A program made the position numbers and the translations under genes. DNA of 64,000 bases from Prevotella dentasini JCM 15908 (GTDB taxonomy: Bacteria > Bacteroidota > Bacteroidia > Bacteroidales > Bacteroidaceae). Below, one piece after another: positions 30,324-38,972 of this stretch. The DNA is taken from the NCBI RefSeq assembly GCF_000614065.1, contig NZ_BAKG01000017.1, forward strand, positions 1 through 64,000. Direction: 5' to 3'. The notes below the pieces were generated by a model, which was not told the origin of the DNA, made no database searches, and worked only from the letters and a program-made list of their open reading frames with translations. Position 1 is the first letter of the stretch. Each line of letters begins with the position of its first letter.

Positions 30324-30869
30324 CTACATCCGCTGCATCTTGTATCCGAGGGTCTTCAGCTCTACCGCCGCCCCCATGAGATACAGCTGACGGAGGGCAG
30401 CCACGTAGGCGCGAAAGGCCTCTTTCGACCCCGGTTCCAAATGGAGGTGATACAGACGGCTGTAGGTGCGCGAGGCACATTCGGCTACCAAATCCTGCAA
30501 GGCGGCATGCCCATCGGCATCCAGCAGGAGAACCTTTTGGCAGATATAGTCGTCGAGATGGTCGAAGTCGATGCGGTCGCGGAGGTATCTGTAGAGGTTG
30601 GGCACCTTGCTGTACAGCTCCCAGTCTTCGTCCCAGTACTTGGCTATCGCCATGCCTATGTACATCATCCATCCGAGCGACACTTCGGGATAGCCGTTGT
30701 ATTCGCGTATGCCGTCGGGGAGATACGCCTCGCCTGTCTGTGCCCACCGCTGCTCTATGTCGGGGGCGTCGGGCAGGCGTTCGTCCAGCCGTCCCTGCTT
30801 CAGCAGGTAGGCATGCAGGTCGGCTTGGAATATTTTCTCGAAGTCCTGAAGCGTTTGTTTTGTTTCCAT
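30324..30869 (-). CDS. Conserved hypothetical cytoplasmic protein
   Basis: A 181-residue soluble protein with no signal peptide or membrane segment; I do not recognise the family. It is rich in aromatic residues (WMMYIGMAIAKYWDEDWELY; YRYLRDRIDFDHLDDYI), suggesting an all-helical fold. I start at 30869 (METKQTLQDF): the longer frame to 31100 crosses the -7 box and its upstream part has no protein-like composition. It is divergent from the hutD-like gene. Confidence 0.75.
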   Translation of the reverse strand: METKQTLQDFEKIFQADLHAYLLKQGRLDERLPDAPDIEQRWAQTGEAYLPDGIREYNGYPEVSLGWMMYIGMAIAKYWDEDWELYSKVPNLYRYLRDRIDFDHLDDYICQKVLLLDADGHAALQDLVAECASRTYSRLYHLHLEPGSKEAFRAYVAALRQLYLMGAAVELKTLGYKMQRM

Positions 30870-30994
30870 ATTTACTTTATTTGATGTTCTTATCCTTTTG
30901 ACTTGCAGTTTGTTTTGTATGTTTCTGCATCCTCCCTGCGAAGCCCTTGCCTGTCGGCCACGGCACGTATAGGAGTCCGCCCGGGCTTGCCGTG

Positions 30995-31002
30995 CAAAAG
31001 TA
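30995..31002 (-). promoter_or_regulatory. Promoter -7 box TACTTTTG (minus strand)
   Basis: Minus-strand TACTTTTG, 126 bp upstream of the gene starting at 30869. Confidence 0.5.
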
Positions 31003-31078
31003 CGAATAAATATCGGTTCGTCAGGGCGGAGACATGCAAAAAAAGCCGTGCAGTGCTGGCGGTATGGATATTTCTTGC

Positions 31079-31086
31079 TAAATTTG
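31079..31086 (+). promoter_or_regulatory. Promoter -7 box TAAATTTG of the hutD-like gene
   Basis: TAAATTTG, 27 bp upstream of the ATG at 31113; divergent partner of the box at 30995. Confidence 0.55.
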
Positions 31087-31112
31087 CAGTCATCATACAT
31101 TCATTTACAACT

Positions 31113-31649
31113 ATGGAGATAATCAGAAAGCAAGACTATAGGGTCAACGACTGGAGCGGCGGAACCACGCGCGAGCTTTTCATCCATCCGGCAGGCAGCA
31201 CGCTCGCAGCCCGCGACTTCGACATCCGCATTTCGTCGGCGGTTATACAACAGACGGAGAGCCGTTTCTCCGATTTCTCGGGTTTCACGCGGTATATCAT
31301 GCCTCTGAAAGGCGACATGCGGCTGACCGTCGGTGGGGAGACCATCCGGTTGCAGCCTCACCGGCTTTTCCGATTCAGCGGCAGCGACGAGGTGAAGTCG
31401 GAGAACACGCCCGGCGCGGTCGACTTCAATGTCATCGTGCGCAGCGGTCTGGCCGTGGGGACGGCCGTCGTCAGCAGTATTGACGAACCGTCGGCCGTGG
31501 GCAAGTCGGTCGTCTTCGCCCTCGAAGACATTACCGTCAACGGCTGCCGGCTGCCGCAGGGCGACACGGCCGTAGTGGACGGGCCTGTCCGCATAGACGG
31601 ACTTGCGGTGCGGGTACGGCTTTCCGATAATGCCGATTATGATAAATAA
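31113..31649 (+). CDS. hutD: HutD family protein
   Basis: A 178-residue cupin-like protein of the HutD/Ves family. WSGGTTRELFIHPAGS near the N-terminus and FSGFTRYIMPLKGDMRL are characteristic. HutD is linked to histidine utilisation and may be a metabolite-binding regulator, but no hut genes are nearby. The start at 31113 (MEIIRKQDYRVNDW) matches the family and lies just downstream of a promoter box. The patatin gene follows 32 bp later and may be co-transcribed. Confidence 0.88.
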   Translation: MEIIRKQDYRVNDWSGGTTRELFIHPAGSTLAARDFDIRISSAVIQQTESRFSDFSGFTRYIMPLKGDMRLTVGGETIRLQPHRLFRFSGSDEVKSENTPGAVDFNVIVRSGLAVGTAVVSSIDEPSAVGKSVVFALEDITVNGCRLPQGDTAVVDGPVRIDGLAVRVRLSDNADYDK

Positions 31650-31681
31650 AATATCCGGGCAGTTAGTTTGACCATGAGGCA

Positions 31682-32599
31682 ATGTCAATGAAGCACAACG
31701 GAGTGGCAGGAAATATCATGCGGACGCTCTATCCGCGGAGGCTGAGGAAGAATGTGGCACTCGTCCTTTCGGGCGGCGGCGCACGCGGATACGCGCACAT
31801 CGGTGCCATCGAGGTGCTCGTGGAGCGCGGCTACCGCATCACGTCGATTGCAGGAACGTCAATGGGCGCGCTGGTCGGCGGACTCTACGCGGCAGGAAAA
31901 CTCGACGAGCTGAAGAGGCGCGTGCTGACGCTCGACAGGCGGAAAATACTGGGACTGATGAACATTTCGCTCGGTCTCGACCACGTGGCAAACGGTGAAC
32001 GGCTGATGAAGCTGATAGACGAACTCACTCATAATGAGACGATTGAGAATCTTCCCGTCAAGTTCTGCTGCGTAGCGTCCGATATTGTCAGCGGCAAGGA
32101 GCGTGTTTTCCGTTCCGGCCCGCTCTGTACGGCGGTCAGGGCTTCGGTTTCGATTCCCTGTTTCTTCAAGCCTGTGCATGAGGACGGACATATAGACGTC
32201 GACGGCAGCATACACAATCCGCTGCCGCTCGACCGCGTAGACCGCAAATGGAATGACCTGCTCGTGGCGGTGAACGTCAGTGCGCCCGACAGCGAACCTT
32301 TCACGGGCTACCTGCAGCACTCCGAGCCTGCCAACGACACCGAGCGGAAGCTCCGCAGCCGCCTGCCCTTCTTCAAGATTCAGTTTTCCGAGAACTACAT
32401 GACGATGGCTACACGCGTCGCCCGTATTTCCTTGCAGAACAATACGCAGATGGCGATGCGGCTGACACCGCCCGATGTCTGCATGGAACTGCCGATGAAC
32501 CGCTACAGCCTCTTCGACTTCGACAAGGGAGAGGAGCTGATAGAGTACGGCAGACGGGAAATGGAACGGCAGCTTGACGCCTTTCGGGCAGGCGGATAA
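31682..32599 (+). CDS. Patatin-like phospholipase
   Basis: Serine lipase of 305 residues. The oxyanion GGGARG and nucleophile elbow GTSMG lie near residues 31 and 60; the dyad Asp is in DVDGSIHNPLP. The domain is complete. There is no signal peptide and no outer-membrane barrel, so this is the RssA-like short intracellular type rather than the secreted PlpD type. Start choice: the ATG at 31682 gives MSMKHNG; the one at 31688 (MKHNG) is equally possible. Confidence 0.92.
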   Translation: MSMKHNGVAGNIMRTLYPRRLRKNVALVLSGGGARGYAHIGAIEVLVERGYRITSIAGTSMGALVGGLYAAGKLDELKRRVLTLDRRKILGLMNISLGLDHVANGERLMKLIDELTHNETIENLPVKFCCVASDIVSGKERVFRSGPLCTAVRASVSIPCFFKPVHEDGHIDVDGSIHNPLPLDRVDRKWNDLLVAVNVSAPDSEPFTGYLQHSEPANDTERKLRSRLPFFKIQFSENYMTMATRVARISLQNNTQMAMRLTPPDVCMELPMNRYSLFDFDKGEELIEYGRREMERQLDAFRAGG

Positions 32600-32644
32600 A
32601 CAAGTAGACGGGGAACAAGTCAGGTTAGACGGACGGGCAAACAG

Positions 32645-32835
32645 GTAGAAAAGCAGGCAGTTGCTTGCTTATTGGTGGGTTGACGGTAGGATGACGGACG
32701 AGTGAAGGGGCAGAAAAGCAGGCGGTTGCTTGCTTATTGGTGGGTTGACGGCATAATTACAGATAAGTGAAGGGGCAGAAAATAGCATGTAAACCGGCAA
32801 GCAACCGGACTGCTTTTCTGCCCCTTCACTCGTCC
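32645..32835. terminator. Large inverted repeat between convergent genes
   Basis: Arms of about 38 bp at 32696-32733 and 32797-32835 (GAGTGAAGGGGCAGAAAAGC against GCTTTTCTGCCCCTTCACTC) are complementary with few mismatches. The left arm overlaps a direct duplication: TTGCTTATTGGTGGGTTGAC occurs at about 32663 and again at about 32731. It sits between the converging patatin and CDF genes, so a bidirectional terminator is the simplest reading; the duplicated, nearly exact arms also suggest recent local rearrangement. Confidence 0.6.
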
Positions 32836-32865
32836 GCTGCCAACCGTTCGCCCGTCCGTTGCCTC

Positions 32866-33793
32866 TCAATAGTTCTCCCGGTATCTGTCGGTCTCAATGT
32901 AAATGAATATCTTGTAGGCAGGCAATGCGGCGCGCACGTTGCGTTCGATGTCGTTGATGATGTCGGCAGACTGCGACTCGAAAGGTGTCTTTATGTCTAT
33001 CTTGGCGGTCAGGAGCAGGTCGGTCGGCCCGAGATGGACGGTTTTCATGTTGATGAGCCTGCCTACTTCCTCGCGCCCGAACGCCCTGCGGATGATGGCA
33101 AGGTCGCCCTCCGTGGCACTCTCGCCAATGAGCAGGCTGTAGAACTCGCGTGCGAGGAAGAGTGCCGCAAGGCAAAGCAGGATGCCGATGAGCAGTCCCG
33201 AGAACGCGTCGTAGAATGGATTGCCCGTTATGTGGCTCATGGCCGTGCCGCCGATGGCAAGCAGCAGACCGATGACGGCGCAGGTGTCCTCTGCAAAGAT
33301 GATGAGAATCTCGCTGTGGCGGCTTTCCCTCAGAAAACGGTAGAGCGGCAGCCGTGCCGCGTTCAGTTCGCGTATCTCCCTGAAAGCGACGCGCAGGCTG
33401 GCCGATTCCACTATCAGCCGAAGCCGAGAATACCCATTACCAGCCACGTATTCTCTACGCTGTGTCCCGGATGGAAGAGTTTCTCCGACGCTTCCATGAT
33501 GCCCAGTGCGCCGCCGGCAAAGAACAGTGCCATTGCCACGACCATGCTGTAGAAATACTTCGCCCGTGCCTGCCCGAAGGGATGCTGCGACGAAGCTCCT
33601 TTCCTGCCTGCCTGTTACCCACGAGCAGCAGTATCTGATTGCCGCAGTCGACGATGCTGTGTATCGACTCGTTGAGCATGGCTGCCGAGCCGGAAAGGGC
33701 ATAGCCCACAAACTTCGAGGCGGCAACCAGAATGTTGGCTGCCAAGGCGGCCAGTACGCTCACCATACCGCCCTGATGTTGCTTTTGTTCCAT
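32866..33793 (-). CDS. Cation diffusion facilitator transporter, two frame breaks
   Basis: CDF/ZnT-type metal exporter, about 309 residues repaired. The N-terminus SVLAALAANILVAASKFVGY is followed by SGSAAMLNESIHSIVDCGNQ (metal-site Asp), LIVESASLRVAFREIREL, IIFAEDTCAVIGLLLAIGG (HxxxD-like) and a C-terminal cytoplasmic domain. Bases are missing near 33602 (after GNRQAG) and near 33417 (after WLVMGILGFG), which leaves the middle third in another frame; 928 nt is two short. Substrate (Zn, Fe, Mn) cannot be assigned by reading. Confidence 0.87.
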
Positions 33794-33852
33794 TCTATAT
33801 GTCCGTAGCCCGTCCGCCACTCTGCGGTGGACGGGGATTGATTCTGCTAATT

Positions 33853-34800
33853 TTAATAGATTCTGACCTCATCCCCGAGCCGCAGTCCGCGCTCGGCAAT
33901 CTTCCGGTTCTTCCTTACGATGCTCTTCAGCCGTACTCCGTACTTCTGCGCAATGTCGTAGAGGCTCTCCCGGCTGCGCACGCGGTGAGGCCGGTTCTTG
34001 AAGTTCCGCGGCGCGCGCTTCTGTTTCTTCTTCAGCCAGATACGCTCGCCGGCATGCAGCTGGTCGTTCTTCCCGCGCTCATTGTACTTTGCCAGCTTGC
34101 GGCGGCTGACGCCCAGCTCCTTCGCAAGCGACTTGAAGGTATCGCCGCGGCGCACCTCTATATAATAGTTCTCGTTGTACTCGTGAATCTGATGGAGCGA
34201 CATGTCGACGCGCGGAGCCGTATTTTCGGGCACGCTGACGCTTCCCGACCCGCTGTGCTCTGCCATGAAGCGGTCATAGTCCTTCGCGGTGTCGTACTGG
34301 TAGAGCTTATACAGCTCGATGATGTCTATCAGCCGCTGCGCATAGTGCGGATTGGTGGCATATCCGGCCCGCTTCAGGCCGTGCGCCCATCCGCGGTAGT
34401 CGGTCCGCGAGAGCGAGAAGAGGCTGCTGTAACGCTGCCGTCCGCGCAGGAAGAGCGAGTGGTCCTCGAAGCTCTCCTGCACCGTGTCGTAGGCGCGGAA
34501 ACACTCGCCGCGCTCGTCGTCGTCGTGCGTCATCGTCCTGCCCGTCCATCCGTGGCACTTGATACCGAAGTGATTGTTGCCGCGGACGGAAAGGTCGCTC
34601 CTCCCGGCACCGCTCTCCAAGACGCCCTGCGCCAAGGTGATGCTTGCCGGGATGCCGTACTTCAGCATCTCCTGTATGGCGAGGTCCTTGTATCGGTTGA
34701 AGTAGTCCTGATAGGCTTGGTTCCACTTCATGGCAGGGCCGGCGGCACTTTGGGTCAGCCACAGAAGCAGTGAAATAAGCAATAGGAAGTATCGTCTCAT
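33853..34800 (-). CDS. Secreted N-acetylglucosaminidase with two LysM domains
   Basis: Peptidoglycan hydrolase of 315 residues. A signal peptide (RRYFLLLISLLLWLTQSAAG) is followed by a glucosaminidase (FlgJ/LytG-type) domain, residues 30-170, with ASITLAQGVLESGAGRSDL (catalytic Glu) and GNNHFGIKCH. Two LysM modules close the protein: YIEVRRGDTFKSLAKELGVS and RSRESLYDIAQKYGVRLKSI. It cleaves the glycan strand during wall remodelling. The start at 34800 is set by the signal peptide; the -7 box is 27 nt upstream. Confidence 0.95.
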   Translation of the reverse strand: MRRYFLLLISLLLWLTQSAAGPAMKWNQAYQDYFNRYKDLAIQEMLKYGIPASITLAQGVLESGAGRSDLSVRGNNHFGIKCHGWTGRTMTHDDDERGECFRAYDTVQESFEDHSLFLRGRQRYSSLFSLSRTDYRGWAHGLKRAGYATNPHYAQRLIDIIELYKLYQYDTAKDYDRFMAEHSGSGSVSVPENTAPRVDMSLHQIHEYNENYYIEVRRGDTFKSLAKELGVSRRKLAKYNERGKNDQLHAGERIWLKKKQKRAPRNFKNRPHRVRSRESLYDIAQKYGVRLKSIVRKNRKIAERGLRLGDEVRIY

Positions 34801-34826
34801 CTGGAATCCGTAATGTTGAAATGTTG

Positions 34827-34834
34827 CAAAAATA
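34827..34834 (-). promoter_or_regulatory. Promoter -7 box TATTTTTG of the glucosaminidase gene
   Basis: Minus-strand TATTTTTG fits TAnnTTTG, 27 bp upstream of the ATG. Confidence 0.5.
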
Positions 34835-34898
34835 ACAGAAATACCGTGAATGGCAAAACTATTAGTCTTAAAAACTCCAAAACCACAAAACTTATTTC

Positions 34899-34906
34899 TA
34901 TCTTTG
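34899..34906 (+). promoter_or_regulatory. Promoter -7 box TATCTTTG of the folK-like gene
   Basis: TATCTTTG, about 94 bp upstream of the folK-like ATG. Confidence 0.55.
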
Positions 34907-34999
34907 CACCTGCCTTGGGGCATCCGCGGACGTGCCGGACAACCTGCCGGACAAGACGGGCCGCGCCTTACAGCCCTGCCCCTCACGAATAACAAACGT

Positions 35000-35328
35000 A
35001 TGAAAGCAGTCATCAGCCTCGGCTCGAACACCCGGCAGCAAGACAACATCAGCAAGGCGAAGGCCCTGCTCCGTACCGCCTACCCCGACATCACCTTCAC
35101 CCCGGAAGTCTGGACAGACCCGTCGGCGTCCCGACCGACCGATACCTGAACTGCCTCGGGCGGTTCCACGCCTCGGGCGGAAAGGAGAAGGTGGCCGAAA
35201 GCCTCCGCCTCATTGAACGGAAGATGGGCGACTCGCATGCGAACCACCTCCGCCACGTCGTCCTCATCGACCTCGACCTGATTTCATACGGCAGTCAGAA
35301 ACTAAGAAAGATAGTGTGGAAGGAATAG
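35000..35328 (+). CDS. folK: Short HPPK (FolK)-like protein, one-base frame break
   Basis: About 109 residues repaired. MKAVISLGSNT matches the start of 2-amino-4-hydroxy-6-hydroxymethyldihydropteridine pyrophosphokinase, and the C-terminal IDLDLISYG matches its catalytic (I/L)DLD(L/I) strand. FolK pyrophosphorylates 6-hydroxymethyl-dihydropterin in folate synthesis. A base is missing near 35121 between EVWTDP and VGVPTDRYLNC. It is shorter than the usual 130-160 residues, ending soon after the DLD motif, so it may be a divergent or degenerate paralog. The next gene overlaps its last 13 nt. Confidence 0.75.
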
Positions 35329-36206
35329 CCGACCGTCTCCGAAGCCTTGCCTTGCGGACCGTCTGCTGCTGCCTTGTCCTGCTGACGGCTCCGCCTTCTC
35401 TCCATGCCCAGTCGCCGGGTTCGGAGCAGTTGGGGAAGGCTCTCGACTATATGATGTCGGAGAAGTACCACGAGGCTCTCATCATCTTCCAACAGCTTGA
35501 CAGAGAGTATGAACTGAACGAACGGTTCAAGGCTTACATCGGACTCTGCTACTACCACGAATGGGACTACGAACAGGCCGTGAAGTATTTCGACCGTGCC
35601 CTTCCCCACCTCGGCGGACTGGCTCCCCACGAGCGTTCGGTCTACTATTACGCGGCCGCGGAGAGCTATTTCCAATTGCGGAAATACGCCGCTGCCCTGC
35701 CCTACTACCGGCAGGCACTTGCCGTCTGCTACGACAACGAGCGGGGAGACATCTACTTCCGCATCGGTTTCTGCCATCTCTTTGCCGAGGAATGGCCCGA
35801 GGCCCTCAGTGCCTACCGCAAGGCGCAGACCGCATATACCCGTTTCAGGCGGCCCGACGACGTTGCTGCACGTCAGGCGCAGACCGCGCGCATCATAGAG
35901 GGAATAGACGCCCGGTTGCGCAAGCAGGCATTGGCAGACAGTCTCCATGCCGCAAAGGTACGCGAAGACAGTCTGCGGCGCATTTCCGCTGCCATTCCGT
36001 TAGACTCCCTCCTCCTTACGCCCGTTGCCCCGTCCGACAGTCTGCCTGTGCCGTTCGGTGGCGGCAATCCCTCTGCGGACGGCAGCGAGCCGCCCCTGAA
36101 CCTCTGGCAGCAGATAGTCCCTCCCGTTCCCGAGACGTGGTTTCTTAGGCCGGACGAACAGGAGCAGCAGATTTCGGAGGGAGAAAAAGAGAGAATGGAC
36201 AGATAG
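35316..36206 (+). CDS. Secreted TPR-repeat protein
   Basis: A 296-residue exported protein, function unknown. A signal peptide (LRTVCCCLVLLTAPPSLHA) precedes several tetratricopeptide repeats, residues 45-180 (KYHEALIIFQQLDREYELN; YYHEWDYEQAVKYFDRALP; EEWPEALSAYRKAQTAY), then a low-complexity Ser/Asp/Pro C-terminus. It begins with GTG at 35316, the only start preserving the signal peptide, inside the end of folK. TPR proteins of this kind usually scaffold envelope complexes. Confidence 0.82.
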   Translation: MEGIADRLRSLALRTVCCCLVLLTAPPSLHAQSPGSEQLGKALDYMMSEKYHEALIIFQQLDREYELNERFKAYIGLCYYHEWDYEQAVKYFDRALPHLGGLAPHERSVYYYAAAESYFQLRKYAAALPYYRQALAVCYDNERGDIYFRIGFCHLFAEEWPEALSAYRKAQTAYTRFRRPDDVAARQAQTARIIEGIDARLRKQALADSLHAAKVREDSLRRISAAIPLDSLLLTPVAPSDSLPVPFGGGNPSADGSEPPLNLWQQIVPPVPETWFLRPDEQEQQISEGEKERMDR

Positions 36207-36274
36207 GCCTTTAGGTAGCAAGTGCATAAGGGACAGGTTCCGGCTGCGAATCCCCTGCCTGTGGCAAGCGGAAA

Positions 36275-36483
36275 TGTAGGGACAGACCGCGTGTCTGTCC
36301 GATGCGAGGAAGGCGGACAGGCACAGGGCCTGTCCCTACAATTCGCCTGCGATTCGCTGCATATTATCAGTCGCACATCGAAAACAACACTCCGTTTTGT
36401 CCGTCCTGCTGTTTCCATGAATCGAAAGTGCCGTTTTCACACCGCGAAACGGGCTTGTTCGCATGGTGAAAGTGCCACTTTCG
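36275..36483 (+). repeat. Repeat locus 6: one A module then B cluster
   Basis: Forward A copy at 36275-36340 and B palindromes at 36424-36483. The 80-bp segment between them (CCTGCGATTCGCTGCA ... CTGCTGTTTCCAT) is closely similar to that at locus 7. It lies 3' of the TPR gene. The rest of 36207-36634 holds nothing coding. Confidence 0.9.
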
Positions 36484-36634
36484 CCATGCGTCTTTTACCC
36501 CTCTGACTATCAATATCTTACAACCGCATGCCCTTACCCACTCTCTGAAACCCGGGACATGCCGATGCGGAAAATCTATTATATATAGGTCATATTTTCT
36601 GTTATCACTTCTTGGAAGTTAGAAAACTATTTCG

Positions 36635-36642
36635 TAACTTTG
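36635..36642 (+). promoter_or_regulatory. Promoter of ptb-buk, -7 box TAACTTTG
   Basis: TAACTTTG preceded by TTGG at a 19-bp spacing; 35 bp upstream of ptb. Confidence 0.65.
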
Positions 36643-36676
36643 CTACCTAACTCTATCACACAAAAAGATACTACAC

Positions 36677-37582
36677 ATGACACAATCCGCGAAGACAATC
36701 AGCAATTTCAACGAGCTGCTCACCCACCTGAAAGACAGCGGGGTACGCCGCCGTCTCGCCGTAGTATGGCCCGAAGACGACCATACGCGCGACGCCGTAG
36801 ACGCCGCCTTTGCAGAAGGATTCGTCGAACCGATACTCGTATGCTCTGCCGAGACGCAGGCAAGCTGTGCCGGACGCTATGCCACGCTGCCTGCCGCGTC
36901 GCCCGAAGAGGCTGCCGCACGGGCCGTGGAACTCGTGCGCGAGGGCAAGGCCGACATGCTGATGAAGGGATTTGTCAATACCGACGTGCTCCTGCGTGCC
37001 GTGCTCAACAAGCAGACAGGCATCCTGCCCCCCGGAAACGTCCTGACCCACATCACGGCAGCCCACATTCCCGGCTATCCGCGGCTGCTCTTCTTCACCG
37101 ACGCTGCCGTCATCCCCTTCCCCACCGAGGCCCAGCGGCGCAGTCAGCTGCACTATCTGGCAGACCTCTGCCGCGCCTTCCGCATAGAGTGTCCGCGCAT
37201 CGCGCTCATCCACTGCTCGGAGAAGCCCGACGCGAAGCACTTCCCCTACACAGAAGACTACCTCGCCATCAGGCAGGAAGCCGCGGAAGGACGCTACGGA
37301 CGGTGCATCGTCGACGGTCCGCTCGACCTCAAGACATCGTGCTCGCCCGAAGCCCTGCGCGCCAAACACATAGATTCGCCCGTCGGGGGCTGCGCCGACG
37401 CCGTCATACTGCCCAACATTGAGGCCGGCAACCTGTTCTACAAGGCCATTACCCTCTTCGCGCAGGCAGAGACGGCAGCCGTCCTCCAAGGAACGGAAGT
37501 GCCCGTGGTGCTCCCCAGCCGCGGCGACTCGGTGCAGTCGAAGCTCTACAGCCTCGCGCTGGCTGCCGTAGGCGCAGGATAG
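36677..37582 (+). CDS. ptb: Phosphate butyryltransferase
   Basis: A 301-residue PTA/PTB family enzyme transferring the acyl group of butyryl-CoA to phosphate. NFNELLTHLKDSGVRRRLAV starts the family fold; GKADMLMKGFVNTDVLLRAV and HITAAHIPGYPRLLFFTDAAV are conserved. The next gene, 105 bp downstream, is the matching butyrate kinase, so the pair yields butyrate (or branched-chain acid) plus ATP. No butyryl-CoA synthesis genes are in the window. Confidence 0.93.
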   Translation: MTQSAKTISNFNELLTHLKDSGVRRRLAVVWPEDDHTRDAVDAAFAEGFVEPILVCSAETQASCAGRYATLPAASPEEAAARAVELVREGKADMLMKGFVNTDVLLRAVLNKQTGILPPGNVLTHITAAHIPGYPRLLFFTDAAVIPFPTEAQRRSQLHYLADLCRAFRIECPRIALIHCSEKPDAKHFPYTEDYLAIRQEAAEGRYGRCIVDGPLDLKTSCSPEALRAKHIDSPVGGCADAVILPNIEAGNLFYKAITLFAQAETAAVLQGTEVPVVLPSRGDSVQSKLYSLALAAVGAG

Positions 37583-37687
37583 CGGCAGGAGAGTTCCGCC
37601 GCCCACCGCGTGCCTGCCGCACCGCAGACGCCCCATACCGAGAACACCGTCCCGTCAAACCCCATTACCCCATCCCGACATTACTAC

Positions 37688-38749
37688 ATGCACAAGATTC
37701 TCGCCATCAACCCCGGCTCCACCTCCACCAAAATATCAGTGGCACACGACGACCAGCTCGTCTTCGTGGAAGACATCCCCCATTCGCGCGAGCAGCTCAG
37801 CCAGTTCGACAAGATTTCCGACCAGTTCGAGTTCCGCAAGCAGCTCGTACTCGACGAGCTTAAACGCCGCGACATGCCCCTCGACTTCGATGCCGTAGTA
37901 GGTCGGGGAGGCCTTGCCAAGCCCGTGGAGAGCGGTGTCTACCTCATCAACGACAAGATGATTTCCGACCAGAAGCGCGCCACCACCCAGCACGCCTGCG
38001 ACCTCGGCTGCATCATTGCCTACGAGATAGCACAGATGATGCCCGGATGTCCCAGCTTCACGGCCGACCCCGGCGTCGTCGACGAGATGGCGCCCGAAGC
38101 CCACGTGTCAGGCTCGCCCCTGCTGCCCCGCATCTGCATCTGGCACGCGCTCAACCAGAAGGCCATCGCACGCCGGTACGCCAGCGATGCCGGCACCGAC
38201 TACGAGCGTCTGAACCTCATCGTCTGCCACCTCGGAGGCGGAATCTCCATAGCTGCACACGAACAGGGGCGTGCCGTCGACGCCAACAACGCCCTCGGAG
38301 GCGAAGGGCCCTTCACGCCCGAACGGGCAGGCTCGCTGCCTGCCACCGCCCTCATCAGGCTCTGCTTCAGCGGAAAGTACACCGAGGACGAGCTGCGCCG
38401 CCGCGTCTGCGGACAGGCAGGGCTGATAGCCCACCTCGGGACGAACGACATGCGCGAGATTCTCCGCCGCATAGACGAGGGCGACAGCCATGCCGAAGCC
38501 GTCGTCTCGGCCATGATATGGCACGTCGCCAAGGCCATCGCCGCCGAAGGGGCGGTACTCTGCGGAAAGGTAGACGCCATTCTGCTGACGGGCGGACTGG
38601 CACACAGCGACTATATCGTCTCACGGCTCCGCCGGCGCATAGAGTATCTTGCCCCCGTCCACGTCTATCCGGGACAGGACGAGATGAAGGCTCTGACCGA
38701 GAACGCCCTTGCCGTGCTCCGGGGCGAGCGCGAGGCAAAGCTCTATTAG
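37688..38749 (+). CDS. buk: Butyrate kinase
   Basis: A 353-residue ASKHA-fold acid kinase converting butyryl phosphate and ADP to butyrate and ATP. MHKILAINPGSTSTKISV is the phosphate-1 motif; ICHLGGGISI-like (LIVCHLGGGISIAAHEQG) and AILLTGGLAHS are phosphate-2 and adenosine motifs. Full length. I use the Met at 37688, which begins the conserved domain; the frame is open upstream to 37610. It may also act on isobutyrate or 2-methylbutyrate. Confidence 0.95.
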   Translation: MHKILAINPGSTSTKISVAHDDQLVFVEDIPHSREQLSQFDKISDQFEFRKQLVLDELKRRDMPLDFDAVVGRGGLAKPVESGVYLINDKMISDQKRATTQHACDLGCIIAYEIAQMMPGCPSFTADPGVVDEMAPEAHVSGSPLLPRICIWHALNQKAIARRYASDAGTDYERLNLIVCHLGGGISIAAHEQGRAVDANNALGGEGPFTPERAGSLPATALIRLCFSGKYTEDELRRRVCGQAGLIAHLGTNDMREILRRIDEGDSHAEAVVSAMIWHVAKAIAAEGAVLCGKVDAILLTGGLAHSDYIVSRLRRRIEYLAPVHVYPGQDEMKALTENALAVLRGEREAKLY

Positions 38750-38932
38750 CATCCGTGGCTTGGAGAGGACGGCGTTTCACCTCTCCCATCCTGTCTGCTG
38801 CGCCCCGGCAGCGTGTCGGGAAAAGGTTCTGTGTCGGCCTTTTCCGGCACAGCTCTGTGCTGCCGTGTCCGTGCAGGGAGACGGGATTCTATTTTTCTTT
38901 CCTTTTTATACGCGCATTGCAACTTTTTTTTG

Positions 38933-38940
38933 TAACTTTG
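38933..38940 (+). promoter_or_regulatory. serS promoter, -7 box TAACTTTG
   Basis: TAACTTTG, 33 bp upstream of the serS ATG. The region 38750-38930 has no other recognisable feature. Confidence 0.6.
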
Positions 38941-38972
38941 TCTCCAAATAATTATCAACTCATAAATACGAT

